Shown: positions 50,332 to 61,111 of the stretch, in pieces | Position numbering within the stretch: the stretch's first letter is position 1 | Layout of the letters: each line of letters opens with the position of its first letter | Notes under the pieces: generated by a model | The model's database searches: none | The model's input: only the letters and a program-made list of their open reading frames with translations | Told to the model about the DNA's origin: nothing | From: Flavobacterium lotistagni | Lineage (GTDB): Bacteria; Bacteroidota; Bacteroidia; Flavobacteriales; Flavobacteriaceae | DNA: 64,000 nt | Direction: 5' to 3' | NCBI RefSeq assembly: GCF_011392125.1 | Contig: NZ_JAAJBU010000002.1 | Coordinates: 62,001-126,000, forward strand | Program-made: the position numbers and the translations under genes

Positions 50332-51390
50332 ATGATCAACTTATACAACACCCACATCGAAAACCTTTCGATCCACCGCGTCGGGAACAAAAGCCGCAAC
50401 GAAGCGATTTTTTTATCAGAACAGCCTTATGCGCTCAATGACGAAGTAGTGCCTTTGCTCAAGGAATATTTTTTCAAGCCGTTTCGCGAAAAAGAAGAAA
50501 ACTATTTCCAATTCGCGCACGATGTAGATTTGGATTACAACGAAATGTACAACTTCGCCACTGAGATTTTTACCAATCCGAGTGCGGTTCACGAAGTTTC
50601 TAAAAAAATTACCAAGCACCTTTTCGAACAGTCGAACCATCCGCACATCAAGAACGGCGAGGTTTACGTGGCTTATCTGACGAACCTGAACATCGACAAT
50701 AACCTCGTTGATGCCATCGGGATTTTCAAAAGTGAGATCCAGTCTGATTTTATGCAGTTCGAGGAAAAAGGCAATACGCTGGAAATGATCTTGCAACAAG
50801 GCATCAACCTGAACAAACTCGACAAAGGTTGTTTGATCTTCAACTATAAAAAAGAAGAAGGTTATAAAATCCTGACCGTCGACAGCAACCGTTATGACGC
50901 GCGCTATTGGCTCGAGCATTTCCTTTCAGTAGACGCTTTTGAAGACGAGAACTTCATCACTAAAAAGTATTTGAAATTCTGCCAAGGATTTGCTAAAGAT
51001 GTTGTATTTCCGGCTGAAGACAAGAAAGAAGAAGTGATGTTCATGAACCGCTCGGTAAATTATTTCGCGAAAAACGACCAGTTCGAAGAAACGAATTTCC
51101 TCAACGAAGTACTTGATAACCCGGATCTGATTCCGGAATTCAAGAATTACAAAGTCGATAAAGGCGAGAAATACAGTATCGAAGACGTGACGACTTTCCC
51201 GATTGCCAATGCCGCAGTTTCAGACGCAAGAAAGTCAATTAAGAACGTCATTAACCTGGATACGCACATTCAAATCAAACTGGATTTCATCAACCCGGAA
51301 AGCGCCGAAAAATTCGTAGAAAAAGGTTGGGACGAAGAAAAACAGATGTATTACTATTTGGTATATTTTAATAAGGAACAAAAGAGCTAA
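50332..51390 (+). CDS. Nucleoid-associated protein (NdpA/YejK family)
   Basis: A 352-residue cytosolic protein of the nucleoid-associated NdpA/YejK family. Visible segments are MINLYNTHIENLSIHRVGNK at the start, the middle YVAYLTNLNIDN and GINLNKLDKGCLIFN, and the C-terminal INLDTHIQIKLDFINPESAEKF. Family members bind DNA and are thought to be spread across the nucleoid; their exact role is unclear. The start codon is 7 bases after octamer array O3, so the array occupies the leader. A terminator follows. It may once have been co-transcribed with the pRiA4b-type gene before the four-helix segment intervened, by inference. Confidence 0.85.
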   Translation: MINLYNTHIENLSIHRVGNKSRNEAIFLSEQPYALNDEVVPLLKEYFFKPFREKEENYFQFAHDVDLDYNEMYNFATEIFTNPSAVHEVSKKITKHLFEQSNHPHIKNGEVYVAYLTNLNIDNNLVDAIGIFKSEIQSDFMQFEEKGNTLEMILQQGINLNKLDKGCLIFNYKKEEGYKILTVDSNRYDARYWLEHFLSVDAFEDENFITKKYLKFCQGFAKDVVFPAEDKKEEVMFMNRSVNYFAKNDQFEETNFLNEVLDNPDLIPEFKNYKVDKGEKYSIEDVTTFPIANAAVSDARKSIKNVINLDTHIQIKLDFINPESAEKFVEKGWDEEKQMYYYLVYFNKEQKS

Positions 51391-51411
51391 GAACGAAGCT
51401 TTTCAAAATTG

Positions 51412-51445
51412 AACCCTAATTGTCACAAACAGTTAGGGTTTTTTA
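51412..51445 (+). terminator. Terminator after the nucleoid-associated protein gene
   Basis: AACCCTAA (51412-51419) pairs with TTAGGGTT (51433-51440), followed by further T. Confidence 0.8.
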
Positions 51446-51572
51446 TTGGGTAACGGTTATTGTTTTGTAAGTTTTTATACTGCGTTTTGTTAAATAGCTG
51501 CATTTAGTCGGTATAATTTGCTTTTAATCAATGTTATAGATACATTTGCTCGCCCCAATTATAACTAATGCA

Positions 51573-51815
51573 ATGAAGAAGTTCACCCACCAACCTATGA
51601 CGCTGACCGGAAAAGTCTGGTGCTCTATTTTTGGCCACCGATTCGTGACCACGCGCAAAGTGACCGATTATTTTCGTGAATATAAATGTGTTCATTGCCA
51701 GCTCGAACTGACCAACGATGAGCAAGGTCGGCGCATTTTTCTTACTCCTGAGCACAAAGCCATTAACGAAACGCTGGTGCATTTTTATCAAAAACGCCAC
51801 CATTTGACGTCCTAA
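51573..51815 (+). CDS. Small zinc-ribbon-like protein
   Basis: An 80-residue protein starting MKKFTHQPMTLTGKVWCSIFGHRF. Cys/His pairs C-x3-G-H and C-x2-C (in EYKCVHCQL) make a short zinc-ribbon pattern resembling DUF1660-type proteins. ATG 51573 gives a compact product; the frame opens at 51546. No partner is evident, and the family is not recognised with certainty. A short gene of this size could be questioned, but codon use and the paired Cys support it. Confidence 0.6.
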   Translation: MKKFTHQPMTLTGKVWCSIFGHRFVTTRKVTDYFREYKCVHCQLELTNDEQGRRIFLTPEHKAINETLVHFYQKRHHLTS

Positions 51816-51882
51816 ATTTTAGCTGGTTCGGTAACTTTTCCCTACCTTGTTCGTCCTAAAGCCATCTCAAAAAACGAACAGT

Positions 51883-52779
51883 TTGGAAACCATCCTCAGC
51901 ATTGAAAACCTCAGCAAGCGTTTCGGCCCGGTACAAGCCGTCAGGAATGTTTCGCTTGAAATACAAAAAGGCAACGTATACGGAATTTTAGGCCCGAATG
52001 GCTCGGGAAAATCAACCACTTTGGGCATTGTTTTGAATGTCGTGAACAAAACCTCAGGAAATTATTCTTGGTTTGGCGGTACGATGCAAACGCACGAAGC
52101 ACTCAAAAAAGTAGGCGCCATCATTGAACGTCCGAATTTCTATCCGTACATGACCGCCACCGAAAACTTAGAATTGGTATGCAAAATCAAAGGTGCGGAT
52201 TATTTAAAAATTAACGAAAAGCTGCAACTTGTTGGGTTAATCGATCGCAAAAATAGCAAGTTCAGTACTTTCTCTCTTGGAATGAAACAGCGTTTAGCGA
52301 TTGCCTCGGCCTTACTTAACGATCCTGAAATCTTGATTCTCGATGAACCTACAAACGGTTTAGATCCGCAAGGTATTCATCAAATCCGCGATATTATTAA
52401 AATGATTGCAGCACAAGGCACGACAATTTTACTGGCCTCGCACCTACTAGATGAAGTCGAAAAAGTCTGCTCGCATGTTTTAGTGCTTCGAAAAGGCGAA
52501 GTGCTTTATTCGGGCCGCGTCGATGAAATGTCTGCCAATGATGGTTTCTTTGAATTGCAGAGTGATGATTTGCAGCAACTCCAATCGGTTTTGTTATTGT
52601 TGCCGAAAATTGAAAAATGTATTGAAGAAAACGGCAAGCTGCTCGTGTATTTAAAAGCACCTATAAAGGCTCAAGAACTTAACCGTTTGCTGTTTGAGAA
52701 AAACATCGTGCTCAACCATTTGGTTTTGCGCAAACACAGCCTTGAAGAACAATTTCTTGAACTCACCAAAAGCCATTAA
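51883..52779 (+). CDS. ABC transporter ATPase (Bcr/ABC-2 type export)
   Basis: A 298-residue cytosolic ATPase. Walker A is GPNGSGKST, the signature is FSLGMKQRLAIASA, Walker B is ILILDEPTNGLDP and the H-loop is LASHLLDE. The C-terminal segment is typical of ABC-2 exporters that carry a regulatory tail. The frame opens at TTG 51847, which overlaps a -7-like TACCTTGT; TTG 51883 gives the common opening METILSIENLSKRFG and is preferred, though uncertain. The membrane partner starts 1 base after the stop. Substrate unknown, perhaps a peptide or lipid-linked compound. Confidence 0.88.
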   Translation: METILSIENLSKRFGPVQAVRNVSLEIQKGNVYGILGPNGSGKSTTLGIVLNVVNKTSGNYSWFGGTMQTHEALKKVGAIIERPNFYPYMTATENLELVCKIKGADYLKINEKLQLVGLIDRKNSKFSTFSLGMKQRLAIASALLNDPEILILDEPTNGLDPQGIHQIRDIIKMIAAQGTTILLASHLLDEVEKVCSHVLVLRKGEVLYSGRVDEMSANDGFFELQSDDLQQLQSVLLLLPKIEKCIEENGKLLVYLKAPIKAQELNRLLFEKNIVLNHLVLRKHSLEEQFLELTKSH

Positions 52780-52780
52780 A

Positions 52781-53617
52781 ATGAAGCGCCTTCTTAGCAT
52801 AGAACTCCAGAAAATCTGGAAAAATCGCGCCAGCCGCGTCTTGACGTTGTCTTATTTTATTTTACTGACTTTCATTGCATTAATTGCATCTATCAAGTTC
52901 GACCTTGGACCTTTCCAATTTCATTTGGCCGAAATGGGAATTTTTAATTTTCCGTTTATTTGGCATTTCAACACCTATATCGCCGCCATTTTAAAATTCT
53001 TTTTGGCCATTGTCATCGTTTCAATGATGGCCAACGAATACAGTTACGGAACGCTCAAGCAAAACCTGATTGACAGTTTGAGCAAAAAAGAATTTATCGC
53101 GTCCAAATTTTTAACGGTGGTCGTTCTCTCGGGCATTTCGACTGTATTTGTTTTTGTAATGTCGATGATTCTTGGCTTGTGTTTTTCTTCTTACAACGAA
53201 ATCGGGATTATTTTTTCCGATTTAGATTACATCTTGGCTTATTTCGTCAAACTCGTGGGCTTCTTTTCGTTCTGTTTGTTTCTCGGTATTTTGGTCAAAC
53301 GATCGGCTTTTGCTCTGGGCTTTTTACTAGTTTGGAACATACTCGAAGGCATTGCAAAAGGGTTGTTGAAATTCCAGCTTTTTCCCAATAGCAACAACGA
53401 TGAGTTCGTCATGCAGTTTTTTCCACTCGAAGCCATGTCGAATCTGATTGTAGAACCATTTACCCGATTGTCGGTGGTGAAATCCATCGGAACACAGATT
53501 GGCATTGAGAATTTTAAAAATTACGGCGTGCCATGGCTCGAGATTTTTATCGTAATCGGCTGGACGGTTATTTTTATGTTAATGTCATACAATTTGCTTA
53601 AAAAAAGAGATTTATAG
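52781..53617 (+). CDS. ABC-2 type transporter permease
   Basis: A 278-residue inner-membrane protein with about six membrane helices, opening MKRLLSIELQKIWKNRASRVL, in keeping with ABC-2 permeases. It starts 1 base after the stop of the ATPase gene (52779), and the two should form a 2+2 exporter. The frame opens earlier at 52694 inside the ATPase, but ATG 52781 gives the natural N-terminus. The next gene's promoter overlaps its 3-prime end. Confidence 0.85.
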   Translation: MKRLLSIELQKIWKNRASRVLTLSYFILLTFIALIASIKFDLGPFQFHLAEMGIFNFPFIWHFNTYIAAILKFFLAIVIVSMMANEYSYGTLKQNLIDSLSKKEFIASKFLTVVVLSGISTVFVFVMSMILGLCFSSYNEIGIIFSDLDYILAYFVKLVGFFSFCLFLGILVKRSAFALGFLLVWNILEGIAKGLLKFQLFPNSNNDEFVMQFFPLEAMSNLIVEPFTRLSVVKSIGTQIGIENFKNYGVPWLEIFIVIGWTVIFMLMSYNLLKKRDL

Positions 53618-53625
53618 TATCTTTG
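53593..53625 (+). promoter_or_regulatory. Promoter overlapping the 3-prime end of the permease gene
   Basis: TTTG (53593-53596), 21 bases, TATCTTTG (53618-53625), a full -7 match. The ATG at 53634 is only 8 bases past the box, so the leader would be a few bases at most. Confidence 0.6.
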
Positions 53626-53633
53626 CCGATGCT

Positions 53634-55925
53634 ATGAACCGAACGAAAAGTATACTCTTTTTCTTGCTGGCTAACTGTTTTCCAACAGTGATTTTGGCCC
53701 AATATATCCAAGTTAACGATACTTATACTGCGCAACAATTGGTCGAGAATGTGCTGATCAATAGCCCGTGCGCCAACGTATCCAACTTTACGGTAAACGG
53801 TGATCCGTTCAGTGCTGGCGAACAAAGCTTTGGTTTTTTCAACGCTACTGGAACTACTTTCCCATTTAGCCAAGGTGTGGTTTTAAGTACTTCACGCGCT
53901 AAAAGAACTGAAGGCCCGAATTCAAATTTAATCGATGAAGGATCGACCGCTTGGGGTGGCGATTCCGATTTAGAACAAGCTCTTAATATCACGGGCACTT
54001 ACAACGCCACCGTTCTAGAATTCGACTTCACGCCGCTGACCAATTTGATGAGTTTCGACTATATCTTTGCTTCTGAGGAATATCAAGGCAATGCGCCTTG
54101 TCGTTATTCTGACGGTTTTGCCTTTTTGCTCAAAAAAGCCGGTACCGCCGATGCGTATCAAAATTTGGCTTTGATTCCGAACACTACTATTCCTGTTTTA
54201 GTGACCAGCGTGCATCCAAGTTTACCGGGTTGCGATGCAGAAAACGAGGCTTATTTTGGTTCTTTTAACACCAGCAATGCACCTATTAACCTCAACGGAC
54301 AAACCGTAGTGATGACTGCTCAAGCGACGGTTGTTCCGGGCATGACTTATCATATCAAACTCGTCATCGCCGATCATGAAAATATTCGTTACGATTCGGC
54401 TATTTTTCTCGGTGGTGGTACTTTCAAAGTGGGCGCCGATTTGGGCCCAGATCGTTTGGCATTAACCAATAACGCAATTTGCCAAGGTGAAAATTATCCG
54501 CTAGATGCTACCCAATCCGGAACCAATTCCTACAAATGGTTTAAAAACGGAACGCAAATTCCCGGTGAATTTAATCCAACCTACAATGTGACGACTCCCG
54601 GAATTTATTCTGTTGAAGTCACACTTGGAGCTACCGCTTGTGTTGCTACAGGAGAAGTCGAAATCGAGTACTTGCCCGCACCTACCTTAACCAATACAAC
54701 TTTAGTACAATGCGATGAAGATCAAGATGGTACTACCCTGTTTAATTTAACGCGGTTGGACACCATCATTACCAACAATGACAGCACTTTTGGACCAGTA
54801 ACCTATTACGAGAATCTGATGGATGCCCAAAACCAGAATACATCGAATGCCATTGTTAACCCTGCTGCTTATTCTAGCACAGCTAAGACAATTTATGCCA
54901 GTACCAGCAATGCTTCGGGTTGTTTCGGTGAAGCCACTATCCAACTACAGATTTCCAGTCATTCTTCAGCCTTTGTAAAAGATTATGAAACTTGTGATTT
55001 GGATAGTGTCATTGATGGTTATTACACGTTCGCACTAACTGACTTGGATGCTACCGTATTAAACGGTTTGCCCACTGGCCTTCTGGTTAACTATTATCCT
55101 AGTTTAAACGATGCGCTGCTGCAAACCAATCAGTTGCCTGCCAATTATACCAATACAACCCAATTCGTAGACAGAATTTACACCCGAATTATCAACGGTA
55201 GTGATTGCTACAGTATTCAAGCCGTTGATTTATATATTAACAGTAATACACCGCCCAACTTCGAAGATGAGTTGATTTACCAATGCGACAACAATCCGCA
55301 AACGGTAACTATCGCTAACAACTTTACTTCTTATTTATGGAGCAATGGCGATACAGATAATAGTACTATTTTTACTTCATCTGGCGATTATACTGTAACA
55401 GTTAGCAATGGTGACGGCTGCTTAGCGACGAAGAAATTCACGGTCATCAACTTCAACACGCCGGTCATTATTGGTGTTCAAGTAAATGATTTTGAAGGCG
55501 GCAACAACAACCTTTTTGTAAACGCAATAGGCAATGGCAATTATGAATATTCTCTCGATGGTGTTCATTTCCAGTCAAGTCCGAATTTTTACAATGTTCG
55601 CCCCGGCGAATATCAAGTTCATGTAAGAGACAACAATTGCGGCGAAGATTTCTATGAGATTGTCGTTTTGGATTATCCGGCTTATTTTACCCCGAATGAC
55701 GACGGTTACCATGACCGCTGGCAAATAAAAAACAGCGAAATCCTGAGTGGTTCGAGAATGCGTATTTTCAATCGTTATGGCAAACTACTCAAAGAAACTA
55801 GCGAACTTCAAAAAGGTTGGGACGGCACTTTCAACGGAAATCGCTTGCCCGCAGACGATTACTGGTTTGTACTAGACTTGGCCAACGGCAAAACAGTCAA
55901 CGGGCATTTTTCGCTCAAACGATAA
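53634..55925 (+). CDS. Secreted choice-of-anchor L protein, T9SS type B
   Basis: A 763-residue secreted protein with signal peptide (ending TVILAQ) and an N-terminal choice-of-anchor L domain (about 25-270: AQQLVENVLINSPCANVSNF, FDYIFASEEYQG and HIKLVIADHEN). Ig-like beta units follow (about 280-640), with Cys and QCDEDQDGTTLFNLT-type linkers. The C-terminal gliding-associated domain (about 685-763, YFTPNDDGYHDRWQIKN to NGHFSLKR) marks a type B cargo. The following gene has the same C-terminal module, so both likely go through the same T9SS route. Binding role unknown. Confidence 0.82.
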   Translation: MNRTKSILFFLLANCFPTVILAQYIQVNDTYTAQQLVENVLINSPCANVSNFTVNGDPFSAGEQSFGFFNATGTTFPFSQGVVLSTSRAKRTEGPNSNLIDEGSTAWGGDSDLEQALNITGTYNATVLEFDFTPLTNLMSFDYIFASEEYQGNAPCRYSDGFAFLLKKAGTADAYQNLALIPNTTIPVLVTSVHPSLPGCDAENEAYFGSFNTSNAPINLNGQTVVMTAQATVVPGMTYHIKLVIADHENIRYDSAIFLGGGTFKVGADLGPDRLALTNNAICQGENYPLDATQSGTNSYKWFKNGTQIPGEFNPTYNVTTPGIYSVEVTLGATACVATGEVEIEYLPAPTLTNTTLVQCDEDQDGTTLFNLTRLDTIITNNDSTFGPVTYYENLMDAQNQNTSNAIVNPAAYSSTAKTIYASTSNASGCFGEATIQLQISSHSSAFVKDYETCDLDSVIDGYYTFALTDLDATVLNGLPTGLLVNYYPSLNDALLQTNQLPANYTNTTQFVDRIYTRIINGSDCYSIQAVDLYINSNTPPNFEDELIYQCDNNPQTVTIANNFTSYLWSNGDTDNSTIFTSSGDYTVTVSNGDGCLATKKFTVINFNTPVIIGVQVNDFEGGNNNLFVNAIGNGNYEYSLDGVHFQSSPNFYNVRPGEYQVHVRDNNCGEDFYEIVVLDYPAYFTPNDDGYHDRWQIKNSEILSGSRMRIFNRYGKLLKETSELQKGWDGTFNGNRLPADDYWFVLDLANGKTVNGHFSLKR

Positions 55926-55956
55926 GATTTGTAGTTTAATTTGCTAATTTTATCGA

Positions 55957-58900
55957 ATGAAAAAACTAAACCTACTATTTTTTCTACTCTTCACTTGGGG
56001 TTGTTTTGCCCAATTCAGCAAGATTCATTACATCCCACCACTGTCGGGAACCAATGATGCATCGGGCAGTGCGCAAGAGCAATATCTTTATATTTCTACC
56101 CCAAATGTCAACCCGGTCAACTTCAGAATTATTCAATTGGGCGGTGCAACAATTACAGCCACAGTTTCCAAAAGCGCACCTTATGTTTTTGATTGCGGCT
56201 TCGGCACCAATACGCAGTTAATGGTTCAGAAAACTGACGTCAACACCATACTTTCGAACAAAGGCTATATCATTGATTCAGACGATTTGGTTTATGTGTC
56301 AGCACGTGTCATTGCCGGTAATGGAAACCAATCTGGCGCTGTCATCTCAAAAGGATTAGCGGCACTTGGAAAACAATTTCGAATTGGAGCACTTCTCAAC
56401 GACGACCCAACACTTTCTTTTGGCTTGAGGCATTATACTTTCCTGTCAGTTTTAGCTACTGAAAACAACACTTTAGTAGAATTTCAAGACTTGAAACCCG
56501 GCATTGTTTTAATCAATAATGCCACTGCTGGCAATACACCTTCGTCGATTATTCTCAACAGCGGTCAAAGTTTTATTATGGCGGTGGAAGGTCCGGCCAG
56601 CCCATTCGATCCAGACCAATTACCGGCCAACAGAGACGGATTGATTGGTTCACTGGTGAAAGCCAACAAACCAATCGCAGTGAATTGCGGTTCTTTCGCA
56701 GGAACCAACGCCGACAATAATCTTGACTTGGGTTTCGATCAAATTGTTGATGTGGATAAAACCGGAAAAAACTTCATTTTCATTAAAAGTACAGGTCAAG
56801 ATCCGGTAGAGAAAGTACTGCTCATAGCACATACCAACAATACTGAAATCCGTTTAAACAACAGTGCAGGAACCGGCCCTTATGATTTTTTACTCAATGC
56901 CGGCGAACATTTAGTCTTAGACGGTAGCCGATTCAACGCCCAAGGCAACCTCTACGTCAACACCACTGAAAATGTCTTTGCCTACCAAACCATTGGCGAT
57001 AACAGCCGCGTAGATTTTGCCAATCAAGAATTGTTTTTCGTGCCGCCTTTGAGTTGCGAAACCCCTAGAATCATTGACAATATTCCGCTAATCAATAAAA
57101 TCGGAAGCCGTACTTATTCCATCGGGCGGGTAACCATGATTACCGAATCGGGCTCGACGGTGAACTTTCAGATTGATGGAACTTCCTATTCAATATCGGC
57201 TTTAAGTTCAATTCCAGGCGTGGTTGTTACTGGACCCACTGTGGTCGGAACTACTTTACAGAATTATGACACTTATGTTATTACCGGTCTTTCGGGCAAT
57301 GTGAGCGCCTACTCCACCGGTGAATTGTATCTCGCTGCTTATGCTACAGATGGCGCAGCAACATTCGGCGGATTTTATTCCGGCTTTATTTTTAAACCTG
57401 AAATTACTTTCAATTTATTGAATACTTCGGCAAACAACTGTATTCCAAATGCCGAGCTCAGGGTAAATTCGTTGAGTTCTTTTGATGTGTTTCAGTGGTA
57501 TTTCAACGGCAATCCGATTAGCGGAGCTACACAAAATTTCTACAATCCGACGCAACCCGGAAAATACATGGTCAAGGCGGCCATTTCCAATTGCACCAAC
57601 CAAAATATTTCTTCAGACGAAATCCCGATTAGTTCCTGCCCTATTGACACCGATAATGATTCAGTAAATGACAACGTCGATATTGATTTTGACAACGACG
57701 GTATTACAAACTGTACCGAATCTGTAGGTAATCAACCTATTGATTTATCTAACACAGCAACTATCAGCGTTATAACTTCGGGTAATAATCCGCCTTTGCC
57801 GGTTCCGTTTTCCGGAGCCAATACGGGTAATTTCATCACACGAACGCCTATCGGAAAAAACAATGCGGTACAATTTCGAAAAACTTTCTCCGGACCAACC
57901 AACATTGCGGTAGAATATGTAAATACCGGACTTGCCTCAGATTTACCGGATACCAATGCGCAGTTTGAAATTAGTTCAGACATCAACAAAACCATTACGG
58001 TACTGAATCCCAACGACCAGTTGCTCATCGATACCAACTATGACGGAATCTACGAAAGCGGTATCACCAGTTACTCGTCTTATGAAATTCATTTCCGAAT
58101 GAATAGCGCAGTAGTTGTTACTCCGGGTTCGGGCACATTCCGTTTTAAATCAGCGGCCACCAATACACTAACTTTCAAGCACACCAACCTTTCCGATGCG
58201 GCAGACAATTTTGCTACATTCCGATTGATTGAAACTTGTGTCGGAAGAGACTCAGACCTTGACGGCGTTGCGGATGCCATTGATATAGACAGCGATAACG
58301 ACGGTATTCCAGACAACATGGAAACCATTGCCAACACAACTATCGCACCTTCAGGCATTGATGCCAACCAAGACGGTATGGACGATGCATACGGAACCGG
58401 AATAACTTCCGACACAGATGGTGATAGTGTTCCGAATTACCTCGATCTGGACAGTGACAACGACGGAATTTACGATTTGGTGGAAGCCCAAAGTGGCAGC
58501 CCTGATACCAATTTAGATGGCCGAATCGACGGAACGCCTGCAAACTTTGGCAGCAATGGTTTTTTCAATACACTTGAAACCGCCGTCAACTCTGGGGTTT
58601 TGAATTACACCGTAGCTGATACTGACAGCAATGGTATTAGAAACTATCTTTCTTTGGAAAGTGATGGCGACGGTTGTAACGATGTTATAGAAGCTGGTTT
58701 TTCAGATCCGAACGGTGATGGTCTTTTAGGAAATTCACCTTTAGTAACCAATACCAAAGGAATGGTGACTTCGGGCACAGGTTATACGCTTCCCAACAGC
58801 AATTACAACACTGGCGCACCAATTTCAATTATCACCCAGCCTAGTGTAGCTGCTTTCTGTACTTTACAAAATTCACAGATTGTGATTCAGACTTCGCCGG

Positions 58901-61101
58901 TTGATTCCTATCAGTGGCAGGTTTTGGCCGGAACCACTTGGATTAATGTGGTGGATAATGCCAATTATTCGCAGAGCAATACCAACGCTTTACAACTTAT
59001 CGCGGTGCCTTATTCCTTTAATGGTAATAAATATCGAGTCATTTTACGTAGAAATGGCAATACTTGTAGTGTTATTTCAGACGAAGTGACTTTGTCTTTA
59101 TATGCCTTGCCAGTTGTGGCTCCAGTTTCTACGTTAGTGCAATGCGATGATAATAACGACGGCTTCACCCGAGTAAATTTAAAAGAAGTCGAAGGTGCCA
59201 TTGCCAACCTTGTGAACCGAACTTTTAGTTATTACCGCTCTTTAAGTGCTGCTACTGTAGGAAATGAATCGAGCCCTGATTTTATCAATAATCCACTGGG
59301 ATATTTTACCAATTCTACAACCGTTTGGGTTCGTGTACTGGATTTGATTCACGGCTGCTTTAGCGTAGCGGAGCTTAATGTAGTGGTTTCAACCACGCAA
59401 GTGCCGCCCACTTTTAATCGGAAGTTCTATCGTTGTGATGATTTTCTGGATCCATACGGAAACAGCAATGCCAACAATAACAACCGCGATGGGATTGCCT
59501 CTTTCGATTTCAGTAGTGTAACTAACGATATCATTGCTATTCTGCCTGCTGGTGGAAATTACCGCATCAAGTACTACAAAAACTACCAAGATGCCGCCAT
59601 GGAAATAGACGCATTGGGCAACAATCTTGAAATTTCGCAAAACCCTGCTGATGCTGAAAGTATTTTCCGTTACCGAAACCGCGAATATCCGAGTGAGCAA
59701 CAAATTTGGGTGCGCATCGAAAGTATTGCTGATAATGCATGCTATGGTTTGGGCCCGTTTGTGAATTTGTATGTCGAGCCGCTTCCGGTGGCCCATCGTT
59801 ATAACGACAATAACCTCATCCGAAAGTGCGATGACAACCAAGACGGAATTTTCGGTTTTGATACTTCGGTCATAGAAACAGTAGTATTGAACGGTCAAAC
59901 CAATGTAACGGTGAGCTATTTTGACTTAGCTGGAAATCCGCTACCGAGTCCGCTGCCCAATCCATTTGTTGTGAATACCTCTACGACGATTCGCGTTCGG
60001 GTAACCAACAATGCTACTTTAGACCCGAATGGCACTTGTTATGACGAAATAAATTTGCAGTTTGTAGTCGATAAAAAGCCACAAGCTTTTCCGGTCAATT
60101 CGAGCCTGTTTTCGGTTTGCGATGATGAAGCTGACCCAAACACTCAAGATAGTTTATACGGATTTGATACCGCCAGCATCCAATCGCAAATTTTGGGCGG
60201 ACAAACCGACATGATTGTAAAATATTACAATGGCAGTGGACAACCGCTACAAAGCCCTCTACCGAATCCGTTTTTGACTCCGTCGCAAAATGTTACTGCT
60301 GTGGTCGAAAATCCAATTAACAGAACTTGTCCGGCGAGTATTAACATTCCGTTTTTGGTGAAGCCCACGCCCAGAATTGCTTTGTTAGGACGCGATTTGA
60401 TTTGCTCCACCGATCCTTCTTTTTATACTGCTATCAATGCGGCACTTCAAGATGGCAGTTCGATTTCGAATTATTCTTATCAATGGTATTTGAACGGACA
60501 ACTCATTCCAGGTGCTACGCAATATACTTTAAATGTGAATGTGGCAGGCACTTATATGGTGGATGTAACGACAAGCCTTGGCTGTATGAAAACCCGAATT
60601 ATTGATGTAGTGGCTTCTGATTTGGCGCATATTGACCAGATTATAATTAATGATTTATCCGATTCCAATACCGTGGAGATTATTGCATCAGGCAGTGGAA
60701 TTTTGGTCTATAGCCTTGATGACGCTGATGATTTTCAGGCTTCAAATATTTTCTCGGATGTGCCGATGGGCATTCACCAAGTGTATGTAAAAGACATAAA
60801 TGGTTGTGGTGTGGTTGGCCCTGTTGAGATTTATGTTTTGGGCATTCCGAAATTCTTTAGCCCCAATGGCGACGACATCAACGACACATGGAATCTGAAA
60901 GGTACTAGCGAGAATTACAACAAAAACGCGCGAATTCGAATTTTTGATCGCAACGGCAAGTTTGTGAAAGAAATTTTCGGTATCGATACAGGTTGGGACG
61001 GTACTTACCAAGGAAGACAACTACCGGCAGATGATTATTGGTATGTAATAGAACTGGAAGACGCTCGAGTGTTGCGCGGCCATTTCAGTCTGATTCGATA
61101 A
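55957..61101 (+). CDS. Large secreted protein with IgGFc-binding-like domain and TSP3 repeats, T9SS type B
   Basis: A 1714-residue surface protein with signal peptide (1-18). An IgGFc-binding-like N-terminal region (about 25-480) is followed by an Ig-like unit. Then come thrombospondin-type-3 calcium-binding segments ([57 protein letters not shown]) at about 563-910, further Ig-like and [12 protein letters not shown] beta units, and a type B C-terminal domain (about 1625-1714, [17 protein letters not shown] to GHFSLIR). It starts 31 bases after the preceding T9SS gene. Calcium should stiffen the TSP3 part. The target is unknown; binding of IgG should not be assumed. Confidence 0.82.
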   Translation: MKKLNLLFFLLFTWGCFAQFSKIHYIPPLSGTNDASGSAQEQYLYISTPNVNPVNFRIIQLGGATITATVSKSAPYVFDCGFGTNTQLMVQKTDVNTILSNKGYIIDSDDLVYVSARVIAGNGNQSGAVISKGLAALGKQFRIGALLNDDPTLSFGLRHYTFLSVLATENNTLVEFQDLKPGIVLINNATAGNTPSSIILNSGQSFIMAVEGPASPFDPDQLPANRDGLIGSLVKANKPIAVNCGSFAGTNADNNLDLGFDQIVDVDKTGKNFIFIKSTGQDPVEKVLLIAHTNNTEIRLNNSAGTGPYDFLLNAGEHLVLDGSRFNAQGNLYVNTTENVFAYQTIGDNSRVDFANQELFFVPPLSCETPRIIDNIPLINKIGSRTYSIGRVTMITESGSTVNFQIDGTSYSISALSSIPGVVVTGPTVVGTTLQNYDTYVITGLSGNVSAYSTGELYLAAYATDGAATFGGFYSGFIFKPEITFNLLNTSANNCIPNAELRVNSLSSFDVFQWYFNGNPISGATQNFYNPTQPGKYMVKAAISNCTNQNISSDEIPISSCPIDTDNDSVNDNVDIDFDNDGITNCTESVGNQPIDLSNTATISVITSGNNPPLPVPFSGANTGNFITRTPIGKNNAVQFRKTFSGPTNIAVEYVNTGLASDLPDTNAQFEISSDINKTITVLNPNDQLLIDTNYDGIYESGITSYSSYEIHFRMNSAVVVTPGSGTFRFKSAATNTLTFKHTNLSDAADNFATFRLIETCVGRDSDLDGVADAIDIDSDNDGIPDNMETIANTTIAPSGIDANQDGMDDAYGTGITSDTDGDSVPNYLDLDSDNDGIYDLVEAQSGSPDTNLDGRIDGTPANFGSNGFFNTLETAVNSGVLNYTVADTDSNGIRNYLSLESDGDGCNDVIEAGFSDPNGDGLLGNSPLVTNTKGMVTSGTGYTLPNSNYNTGAPISIITQPSVAAFCTLQNSQIVIQTSPVDSYQWQVLAGTTWINVVDNANYSQSNTNALQLIAVPYSFNGNKYRVILRRNGNTCSVISDEVTLSLYALPVVAPVSTLVQCDDNNDGFTRVNLKEVEGAIANLVNRTFSYYRSLSAATVGNESSPDFINNPLGYFTNSTTVWVRVLDLIHGCFSVAELNVVVSTTQVPPTFNRKFYRCDDFLDPYGNSNANNNNRDGIASFDFSSVTNDIIAILPAGGNYRIKYYKNYQDAAMEIDALGNNLEISQNPADAESIFRYRNREYPSEQQIWVRIESIADNACYGLGPFVNLYVEPLPVAHRYNDNNLIRKCDDNQDGIFGFDTSVIETVVLNGQTNVTVSYFDLAGNPLPSPLPNPFVVNTSTTIRVRVTNNATLDPNGTCYDEINLQFVVDKKPQAFPVNSSLFSVCDDEADPNTQDSLYGFDTASIQSQILGGQTDMIVKYYNGSGQPLQSPLPNPFLTPSQNVTAVVENPINRTCPASINIPFLVKPTPRIALLGRDLICSTDPSFYTAINAALQDGSSISNYSYQWYLNGQLIPGATQYTLNVNVAGTYMVDVTTSLGCMKTRIIDVVASDLAHIDQIIINDLSDSNTVEIIASGSGILVYSLDDADDFQASNIFSDVPMGIHQVYVKDINGCGVVGPVEIYVLGIPKFFSPNGDDINDTWNLKGTSENYNKNARIRIFDRNGKFVKEIFGIDTGWDGTYQGRQLPADDYWYVIELEDARVLRGHFSLIR

Positions 61102-61111
61102 TGGAATGCTA

